Assembly (NCBI GenBank): GCA_025355705.1
Contig: JANXZD010000333.1
Location: 1 to 5,412, forward strand
Source of the DNA: Bacteroidota bacterium
Lineage (GTDB): Bacteria > Bacteroidota > Ignavibacteria > UBA10030 > UBA8401
Direction: 5' to 3'
Length of the DNA: 5,412 bases
The stretch's first letter is position 1, and each line of letters begins with the position of its first letter. Under the pieces are notes generated by a model, which was given only the letters and a program-made list of their open reading frames with translations, did not search any database and was not told where the DNA came from. The position numbers and the translations under genes are program-made. Positions 1 through 5,412 of this stretch are shown here, piece after piece.

Positions 1-520
1 TCTTTAAAACGGCAGTAGTATCAACTGAATCAACAATCACAGCCGGTCGTTGTTTTTCTTGGTTCTTGACGACCTCTTGAAATGACGTCTCTTTTACTGG
101 CTTATGAGGAGCAAGTGTCTCAACATAGTTTAATAGATAAAATGATATTGCTGCAACGATGATAACGGCAGTAATACTAAAGATGCGAACACGAGAACGA
201 CGATTCTGCTTTAAATCTTCATCGACCTTTTCCGGTTTGAGATAAAGTCGAATATCATCAGTCGAAGCAGCGGTCTCTTGTTTATGTTCGGGAGTACTTT
301 GGATGTCATATTTATGCATGACTTCTGCAGCATTAAGACCAATCGCTTCTGCATATGCCTTGATGAATGCACGAACATATGTTTGGGGCAAAACGTCGAA
401 TGTACCTTGCTCTATAGCTTGTAGATACTTATTGCTGATGCGGGTAAGTTTTGAGATATCAGCGAGTGTGATATTTTTAGATTCACGTGCATTTCGTAGT
501 TCGTCGGAGAATGAGTTCAT
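1..520 (-). CDS. RodZ-family helix-turn-helix membrane protein, N-terminal part (runs off left edge)
   Basis: The reading frame opens at the ATG at 520 and stays open to base 1, giving 173 residues with the C-terminus outside the window. An in-frame stop lies a few codons upstream with no other start between, so this start is secure, although no Shine-Dalgarno sequence precedes it. Residues about 3-70 match the RodZ-type cytoplasmic HTH (HTH_25): an ELRNARESKNITLADIS start, then KYLQAIEQG, a DVLPQTYVRAF turn and AYAEAIGL. Next come a charged linker (about 75-110, ending QNRRSR) and one hydrophobic segment at about 112-131, followed by a Lys/Glu-rich start of a periplasmic part. In the known family the HTH binds MreB-type filaments and the protein helps maintain rod shape; whether this one does so is inferred. 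It lies 86 nt after the kinase gene, so it may have its own promoter. A membrane-anchored HTH regulator of other function is the alternative. Confidence 0.85.
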   Translation of the reverse strand, partial: MNSFSDELRNARESKNITLADISKLTRISNKYLQAIEQGTFDVLPQTYVRAFIKAYAEAIGLNAAEVMHKYDIQSTPEHKQETAASTDDIRLYLKPEKVDEDLKQNRRSRVRIFSITAVIIVAAISFYLLNYVETLAPHKPVKETSFQEVVKNQEKQRPAVIVDSVDTTAVLK

Positions 521-606
521 TGATTTTAAATTGAATAACTGTTGAGTTGTTTATATAAGGTAAAAAAAAAAGAGGTCGGCTACAAGAAACAATATTACAC
601 TGTCTG
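521..606. other. Intergenic gap between kinase and RodZ-like gene, with a ten-base T tract
   Basis: This is the only sizeable non-coding stretch in the window. Read on the minus strand it contains a run of ten T (562-571), followed by an AT-rich palindrome TTATATAA (551-558). I find no GC-rich hairpin before the T run, so it is not a convincing intrinsic terminator. A sequence TAATATTG (590-597, minus) differs at one base from the Bacteroidota -7 consensus TAnnTTTG, with a TTG 17 bases upstream inside the kinase 3' end. This is too weak to call a promoter. The gap is long enough to house the start signals of the RodZ-like gene. Confidence 0.5.
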
Positions 607-2793
607 TTATACATCAAGTACTTCACGGATTTTCTTAGCCAGTTCTTCTATTTTGTATGGCTTTTGTAGAAATCCATCGATGTTTTTTGCAAATTTCTTT
701 TCTTCAAGAATTGCATCGCTGTATCCGCTTGAAACGATGACTTTACAAGGTAATTTTAAGGATTTAATTTTTTGAAATACTTTTTTGCCGCCGATCTGCG
801 GCATATTCATATCAAGGAAGACCAAATCAAAATTATTCTTCTGTGAGAGAATACTGATCGCCTCTTTCCCTCCCGCAGCAGATGTTACCGAATACCCAAG
901 ATCACGCAACATTGTGCTCAACGTTAGACGTATGAATTCTTCATCATCAACAACCAAAACGGACTCATTGCCCCCGACAATATTTTTTGGTTGAGCAACA
1001 AACATTTCCAGTGGAATTTTATCGTAGAGAGAGAAGGAGAGAGTAAATGATGTTCCTTTTCCAACTTCACTGTTGAATGAAACAGTACCGTTATGAGATT
1101 TCATTACACCATAAACAACGGAAAGCCCTAACCCGGTCCCCTTGCTTTGACCTTTCGTAGAAAAGAACGGGACAAAAATTTGCTGTTGCACTTCCTTTGA
1201 CATCCCTGTTCCCGTATCGGTTACATTTATAATAACAGTTTTTTCTTTTTTGATATCAACGATGGTTTGAATGATCAACTTCCCGCCGGATGGCATGGCA
1301 TCGCGGGCATTGATGAGTAGATTTAATATTGCTTGTTGTATCTGCCCTTCATCTCCGTTAATAATTGCAGGCAACACCGAGAAATCCCGCGCTATGTCGA
1401 CGACAGAATTTGCGCTTGGTTCAAAGATGCGAAGTGTCTCATCGATAATTGCATTAAGATTGATAGGATGGAATTCGATTGGTGTTCTTCGTGCGAATGT
1501 GAGCAATTGCTTTGTCAACGATTTTCCTCGTGTTGATGCGGTTTCAATAATATCAACGAACGGATACATCTGATTGTTTGGCCTCATACGGCGTCGCATG
1601 ATCGATGATGCTCCCATAATGGACGTTAAGATATTATTGAAGTCATGCGCGATTCCACCGGCAAGATTGCCTATGCTGTCGATTTTTTGTGCTTGCATAA
1701 TCTTGTTCTCAAGCAATTTCTTTTCCGTGATATCGCGGACAACACAACGCAGCAGCAACGGGTTGTTATTCTCATCGTATACCAATGATGTATTGACCGA
1801 AACATCGATCAAATTTCCTGATTGAGTTACCATTTGTTCTTCACTGCCCCGGATCTCTTTTTTTCCTTTAAATGAATTTTTAAGAAGTTCATTGATATGA
1901 GTGTGCATTTCTATAGGGTAGAGGAATGTTAAATGTTTTCCAATGATCTCGGGTTTTGTATAGCCCAATGTTTGAGATTCCGTTAAGTTACAATTAACGA
2001 TAATTCCATCATTGTCGACAAGATGATACATGTCCGGAGAATGTTCGAAGAGATCGGCGTATCGCTTTTCTGATTCCGTGAGTTTATCGAAAAGATGAGC
2101 ATTGTTCAACGCAACGCTGATCTGATTGCTGAATGCTGCGATCAAACTCACTTTTCGTTCCGGAAAGAATTCCTTGGTTCCACTTGCAAGGAGCAATATT
2201 CCTTCCGTTTTATCGGCAACTTTTAACGGAACAGAGACCCATGATACGATATTCAACAATCGAAGATTGTTATGGAAGACAATTTCTTCGGTGGTATTTG
2301 TTTCAATGTTCGTCCGAATCTCTTGGGTCCATTCTAAAAATGTTTTACTCGACAGCATTTTATCTGAAAAGAAACCGAAGTCTGCACCAAATGTTTTCTT
2401 CAATTCCAATGTATCGCCTTGAAGGACGTAAAGCCATCCGAACTCTGTCTTCAAAATTCTTGCGACATTGTGCAATGCATTGCTGAAGATATAATTGAGG
2501 TTAATTGATTTGCTGACGACTTGTGCTACGGTATTGAGTGCTTCAAGCTCACGGCGTTGTTCTTCCAATTGTTGACCGTATTTCAATGAAAAATATACGC
2601 TTGCAAATCCGATGATACCTGCGGTGAGGATGCTGATGAAATCGAGCACTCCAAACACATCCTTGATGAGGATATTTGCCGCAATGATCGTCACCATCAT
2701 AACAATGACGGCAGTGGAAGCAACAATCTGGGCTTGTTCCACAAGTCCGAGATTGAAACTGATAGATCGGACTCGTTTGAGGAATTTTCTCAT
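607..2793 (-). CDS. Membrane-anchored hybrid sensor histidine kinase (2TM-GAF-PAS-HisKA-HATPase-REC)
   Basis: This is a sensor kinase of 728 residues counted from the ATG at 2793. A GTG at 2805 would add four residues; the ATG is preferred because it begins a basic MRKFLKRVR leader. Two membrane helices lie at about 23-44 and 49-71 with almost no loop between, so there is no real extracellular sensor. A coiled-coil-like stretch rich in Glu, Gln and Arg leads into a GAF-like domain (about 85-236), then a PAS domain (about 241-361, ending in RDITEKK). The HisKA H-box is GGIAHDFNNIL with phospho-acceptor His383. The ATPase has its N-box (NLLINARDAM, Asn495), G1 DTGTGM (526-531), F-box (IFVPFFSTKG) and G2 GTGLGLS (552-558), all intact. 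The C-terminal receiver has acidic Asp616/Asp617, phospho-acceptor Asp661 in LDMNMP, Ser688 and Lys711. It should therefore autophosphorylate and pass phosphate to its own receiver. The stimulus is unknown; GAF and PAS point to a cytoplasmic or membrane-linked signal. The gene starts 13 nt after the second response regulator, which suggests partnership. Confidence 0.93.
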   Translation of the reverse strand: MRKFLKRVRSISFNLGLVEQAQIVASTAVIVMMVTIIAANILIKDVFGVLDFISILTAGIIGFASVYFSLKYGQQLEEQRRELEALNTVAQVVSKSINLNYIFSNALHNVARILKTEFGWLYVLQGDTLELKKTFGADFGFFSDKMLSSKTFLEWTQEIRTNIETNTTEEIVFHNNLRLLNIVSWVSVPLKVADKTEGILLLASGTKEFFPERKVSLIAAFSNQISVALNNAHLFDKLTESEKRYADLFEHSPDMYHLVDNDGIIVNCNLTESQTLGYTKPEIIGKHLTFLYPIEMHTHINELLKNSFKGKKEIRGSEEQMVTQSGNLIDVSVNTSLVYDENNNPLLLRCVVRDITEKKLLENKIMQAQKIDSIGNLAGGIAHDFNNILTSIMGASSIMRRRMRPNNQMYPFVDIIETASTRGKSLTKQLLTFARRTPIEFHPINLNAIIDETLRIFEPSANSVVDIARDFSVLPAIINGDEGQIQQAILNLLINARDAMPSGGKLIIQTIVDIKKEKTVIINVTDTGTGMSKEVQQQIFVPFFSTKGQSKGTGLGLSVVYGVMKSHNGTVSFNSEVGKGTSFTLSFSLYDKIPLEMFVAQPKNIVGGNESVLVVDDEEFIRLTLSTMLRDLGYSVTSAAGGKEAISILSQKNNFDLVFLDMNMPQIGGKKVFQKIKSLKLPCKVIVSSGYSDAILEEKKFAKNIDGFLQKPYKIEELAKKIREVLDV

Positions 2794-2806
2794 AGTGAAG
2801 ACCACG

Positions 2807-3805
2807 TTACGTTGTTAAATATCGATCGTGCGTTTGCATCTCCCGTACACGACGTAATCGTCCTTCAACTGCGGCAAGCAAGAGTTCATTATCAATTGGC
2901 TTGGTTAAATAATCATCAACACCAAGTTTTTTCCCGGATCGGAATAGTTCTTTTTGATTAAGTGCAGAAATAAAAATGAAGGGTGTTGATGCAAACCGTT
3001 CTATGGAGCGGAATCTTTCATAGAACATAAATCCGTTCATGTTTTGGTGACCGAAAGCAATATCGCAGAGAACAAGGTCGGGTGAAAAATGCTCAAGCAG
3101 GGTCAATGCCTCTTCTCCGGAAGTGGTATTCAACGTATGATACCCGTTCTTTTCCAATAATCGTTCTACCAGCAACAGAAAATTTTTATCATCATCTAAA
3201 GAAAGAATTACGCCTTTTGATTTGAGGGATTTTATGAGTCGTTCAACCTTTGGCTGCAGAATAGAATCTTCTTCGTCTGTAAGTTGAAACTGTCCTCGCA
3301 AATCTGTAAAATCGCGCATTCCTTTATTCCAGCCGTTTTTTATTGCCGTAAGATAACAGGTCAATCGCGCGTTTTGTTCTAGGTAGTCGTGTTCATCCTT
3401 TGATACCGCAAAGAACGATCTCATTGCAATAATGCGTTCTTGTTCGAATGGTGTAACACATCCATCCTTCCAAACTTCATCTAACAATGTTTTGTACGCT
3501 ACCAAGATAGCATCGGATAATTTTCTATGCAGCACTAGTGGAATGTGTTCAGTGCCGTTCTCTTCCGGTAACGAAGCAGCGGATTGGTCATGTTTTTGTT
3601 TCTCGGAAAAAAGGGATGCTGGCGTAAATCCTTTTTCCTTCAATAGAGATGAGATTCTTTCACTGTAAGCACGTGCGTAGATATTCTTCGGATTGATTTC
3701 TAGAATCTTTTCGATAAGATCCTTTGCTTCTTGAAGGTTTCCGTTTTTGATGATCTTGTCAACGCTGCGAAGTAGCTCACTAATATTCTTTGCTGATTCA
3801 TTCAT
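2807..3805 (-). CDS. Response regulator 2: TPR-like N-terminus, duplicated helical module, C-terminal receiver
   Basis: This 332-residue protein is a paralogue of the gene just upstream. The start at 3805 (MNESAKNIS) is chosen because it aligns with the paralogue's MNELQKNIS; a longer frame to 3880 would run into the upstream gene. Residues about 1-58 form a TPR-like helical pair (NGNLQEAKDLIEKILEINPKN). A polar linker (about 60-95) follows, then a helical module of two related repeats (104-146 and 151-187), the first carrying a WKDGCVTPFEQ loop reminiscent of TerB-like domains. The receiver spans about 199-321: acidic Asp204-206, phospho-acceptor Asp248 in LCDIAF, Ser280 in FIFISAL, Lys302 in LTKPID. 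The phospho-Asp to Gly spacing is two residues longer than usual. No DNA-binding or enzymatic output domain is present, and the receiver sits at the C-terminus, so output is probably by protein contact through the N-terminal part. It is a plausible phosphate acceptor for the kinase encoded 13 nt downstream. The function of the helical module is not known to me. Confidence 0.9.
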   Translation of the reverse strand: MNESAKNISELLRSVDKIIKNGNLQEAKDLIEKILEINPKNIYARAYSERISSLLKEKGFTPASLFSEKQKHDQSAASLPEENGTEHIPLVLHRKLSDAILVAYKTLLDEVWKDGCVTPFEQERIIAMRSFFAVSKDEHDYLEQNARLTCYLTAIKNGWNKGMRDFTDLRGQFQLTDEEDSILQPKVERLIKSLKSKGVILSLDDDKNFLLLVERLLEKNGYHTLNTTSGEEALTLLEHFSPDLVLCDIAFGHQNMNGFMFYERFRSIERFASTPFIFISALNQKELFRSGKKLGVDDYLTKPIDNELLLAAVEGRLRRVREMQTHDRYLTT

Positions 3806-3833
3806 AGGAAAAATTCTTATAAAATATGTTGCA

Positions 3834-4946
3834 CTAATTTGCTCGCCGCAGTTCCCTTGAGCGCCGAAGTTTTCCTTCAACTGTTGCCAGTAGCATTTCC
3901 GTATCGATCGGTTTCAAAAGATAATCATCGGCACCCAGTTTTTTTCCTGTCCGAATTAGTACATCTTGGTCTAATGCGCTGAGGAAAATGAATGGTGTAG
4001 CAAGAAATTTATCAATTGAGCGAAACTTTTCATAGAAGGCAAAACCGCTCATATTTGGTTTTGTAAAATTGATGTCGCAGACAACGATGTCTGGTGTCAT
4101 TGTATCAAGCAATTGTAACCCTTCCTCAGCGGTTGTTGCCGTAAAACAATAATAGCCACCTTCACTCAGTACGCCTTTAATCAATGTTAAGAACGGAACT
4201 TCGTCGTCCAATAGTAAGACAGAACCGTTGGATTGAAGGGATTGCAATAATTGAAACACTTTTGGTTCCAGACTGATTTGTTCTTGGTCTGTAATAAGGA
4301 ACTTCTTACGTAATGCGTCGAAATTAGTCACACCTTTACGCCATTCTTCTTTGATGGAATTCAAATACAATGTCAACCGGACATCATTTTCGATTACAGC
4401 ATGTTCGTCCTGCGTGATGGCAAAAGTCTCACGCATTGATTCTACCCTTGCCTGTTCATCCGGAGTGATGGCTCCGTCGCTCCATATTTCCATCAGTAAT
4501 GTTTTATAGGCTTCGGAAGCGACAATTGATCGTTTGATCAAATGGTGTTTACTCTGAATCGTGGGCTTATCGTTCTGTTGTTGTTCTTGCGCTACCCATT
4601 TCCATTTTAATGGAGCCGTATCGATCGGTGGAATAGGATTTGATGCACTGATCGGCTTTGCATCCTTTGGTTCTTCCACTATCGGTTTAGAAATATCTTT
4701 TATTTGTTCGGGAATTTGTTCGATAAATTTAGCTTCTAAAGCTCTTCGCTCAGCATCGATCCGTGAAATGCCTTTCGCTTCCATGAGCGAAATAATTCTT
4801 TCTCGATAAGCTTTGGCGTATACGTTCTTCTGTTCCATGGCGAATATCTTGTTGATATATGCCATCGCATTCTCAAGGTTTGAATTCTTGATCTCTTTGT
4901 CTGCTAAACGGAGAAGATCGCTGATATTTTTTTGAAGTTCATTCAT
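3834..4946 (-). CDS. Response regulator 1: TPR-like N-terminus, duplicated helical module, C-terminal receiver
   Basis: This 370-residue protein has the same domain order as its downstream paralogue. Residues about 1-58 are TPR-like (NSNLENAMAYINKIFAMEQKN). A longer linker (about 60-140) follows, with an Ala/Glu/Arg-rich helix and then a stretch rich in Pro, Lys and Ile; it accounts for the extra 38 or so residues. The duplicated helical module covers 147-189 and 194-230, with WSDGAITPDEQ in the first repeat. The receiver (about 242-364) has Asp247/Asp248, phospho-acceptor Asp291 in VVCDINF, Ser323 in FIFLSAL and Lys345 in LLKPID, so the phosphorylation site is complete. The Asp-to-Gly loop is two residues longer than in canonical receivers. 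By hand alignment the two receivers are about 57% identical. The ATG overlaps the aroE stop codon in ATGA, which suggests translational coupling. No DNA-binding domain is seen; a scaffold or protein-contact output is inferred. Confidence 0.9.
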   Translation of the reverse strand: MNELQKNISDLLRLADKEIKNSNLENAMAYINKIFAMEQKNVYAKAYRERIISLMEAKGISRIDAERRALEAKFIEQIPEQIKDISKPIVEEPKDAKPISASNPIPPIDTAPLKWKWVAQEQQQNDKPTIQSKHHLIKRSIVASEAYKTLLMEIWSDGAITPDEQARVESMRETFAITQDEHAVIENDVRLTLYLNSIKEEWRKGVTNFDALRKKFLITDQEQISLEPKVFQLLQSLQSNGSVLLLDDEVPFLTLIKGVLSEGGYYCFTATTAEEGLQLLDTMTPDIVVCDINFTKPNMSGFAFYEKFRSIDKFLATPFIFLSALDQDVLIRTGKKLGADDYLLKPIDTEMLLATVEGKLRRSRELRRAN

Positions 4947-5412
4947 TTATTGTTCCCGTTGATCTGCATCAGTTCTTTCAACACTACTTCACGTGCAATG
5001 TGAATCGGAAATTCATGATGAGTAAATAATTCAAAGGCTTTTGCCCCTTGTCCTAGTAACATTTCAATTCCGCTGATTGTTCGCGCACCTGCATGATGAG
5101 CAACTTTAATTAGTGCAGTTTCGATTGGATTATAAACAATATCAAACACCAATTGGTTCTTTTGGATGACTGTATTCGGCGGTAGTGGGTGGAAGTTGAT
5201 AAGAGGTTTCATTCCTACGGATGTCGTGTTGATCAACAGCGAGGCAACATTAATCTCACGAATTGCAACATCGTGATCATTCGTGGAAAAAAATTTTGTC
5301 AATCTGAATTTTGGTCCGAACTCTGCTGCGATGGCGGATGCATTCTCCAGTGTTCGATTAACGATCATAATTCGCTTTGGTGCAAAAAATTTAGCTACAG
5401 CATATATAGTTG
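4943..5412 (-). CDS. aroE: Shikimate dehydrogenase, C-terminal part (5' end beyond right edge)
   Basis: The open frame enters from the right edge and ends at a TGA at 4945-4943, giving 155 residues. The ATG at 5368 is internal, because the frame continues upstream as TIYAVAKFFAPKRI, as expected for the helix leading to the second NADP-binding strand. The family marks are clear: IVNRTLENA (the NRT motif that selects NADP(H)), INTTSVGM, VFDIVYNPIETALIKVA, and the C-terminal GIEMLLGQGAKAFELFT helix. AroE reduces 3-dehydroshikimate to shikimate with NADPH in the cytoplasmic shikimate pathway for aromatic amino acids. The catalytic Lys/Asp pair and the glycine-rich loop are in the missing N-terminal half and cannot be checked. 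A YdiB-type or other quinate/shikimate dehydrogenase paralogue cannot be excluded, but NRT supports AroE. The gene overlaps the first response regulator by 4 nt, so a housekeeping enzyme leads a signalling operon. Confidence 0.93.
   Translation of the reverse strand, partial: TIYAVAKFFAPKRIMIVNRTLENASAIAAEFGPKFRLTKFFSTNDHDVAIREINVASLLINTTSVGMKPLINFHPLPPNTVIQKNQLVFDIVYNPIETALIKVAHHAGARTISGIEMLLGQGAKAFELFTHHEFPIHIAREVVLKELMQINGNNK

Noticed and set aside
303..545. Plus-strand open frame of 80 codons
   Set aside because: It lies antisense to the RodZ-like gene, whose HTH signature is clear, and its product has no recognisable features.
556..590. Intrinsic terminator after the kinase, suggested by the ten-T run
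   Set aside because: No stem with several G-C pairs precedes the T tract; GTAGCCGACCTC does not fold back on itself.
590..617. Bacteroidota-type promoter for the RodZ-like gene (TTG, 17 bases, TAATATTG)
   Set aside because: One mismatch in the -7 element, spacing slightly short, and AT-rich DNA makes such matches likely by chance.
2126..2486. Overlapping plus-strand open frames of about 100 codons
   Set aside because: They are antisense to the GAF-like region of the kinase and show no family resemblance; other plus-strand frames in the window are likewise shadows.
2794..2805. GTG start for the kinase giving four extra residues
   Set aside because: Possible, since it begins one base after the preceding stop, but the ATG at 2793 is a stronger start codon and gives a typical basic leader. 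Neither has a Shine-Dalgarno sequence, so the choice is not certain.
3806..3880. N-terminal extension of response regulator 2 by 25 residues from an upstream start at 3880
   Set aside because: It overlaps the end of the first regulator by 47 nt, its residues do not resemble anything in the paralogue, and the start at 3805 aligns exactly with the paralogue's N-terminus.
5366..5368. ATG at 5368 as the start of a short 141-residue protein
   Set aside because: The frame continues upstream to the window edge with AroE-like sequence, and a protein starting here would lack half the Rossmann fold.

Overview
The window reads almost entirely on the minus strand and holds five genes in one direction. 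In transcription order (right to left) they are the 3' part of a shikimate dehydrogenase gene (aroE), two paralogous response regulators, a membrane-anchored hybrid sensor histidine kinase, and the 5' part of a RodZ-family helix-turn-helix membrane protein. The first and last genes are cut by the window edges.

The organism looks like a bacterium of the Bacteroidota/Chlorobiota/Ignavibacteriota (FCB) kind. The DNA is moderately AT-rich. None of the four visible start codons has a convincing Shine-Dalgarno sequence, which is common in that group. The protein styles (a RodZ-like HTH anchor protein, receiver-domain proteins with helical N-terminal parts) also fit. This is an inference, and no marker gene in the window settles the phylum.

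Region by region: 4943-5412 is the C-terminal half of AroE. 3834-4946 is response regulator 1, whose ATG overlaps the aroE stop in an ATGA. 2807-3805 is response regulator 2, 28 nt downstream. 607-2793 is the hybrid kinase, 13 nt downstream. 521-606 is an 86-nt intergenic stretch with a run of ten T on the coding strand. 1-520 is the RodZ-like protein.

The tight spacing suggests that aroE, both regulators and the kinase share one transcript. The kinase has two membrane helices, a GAF-like sensor, a PAS domain, a complete HisKA/HATPase core and its own receiver. The two regulators share a rare layout: a short TPR-like N-terminus, a variable linker, a duplicated helical module that I cannot assign firmly (distantly TerB-like), and a C-terminal receiver with a two-residue insertion after the phospho-acceptor Asp. 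Neither regulator has a DNA-binding or enzymatic output domain, so the module probably signals through protein contacts. This kinase plus paired regulators is the part of the window most worth a second look.
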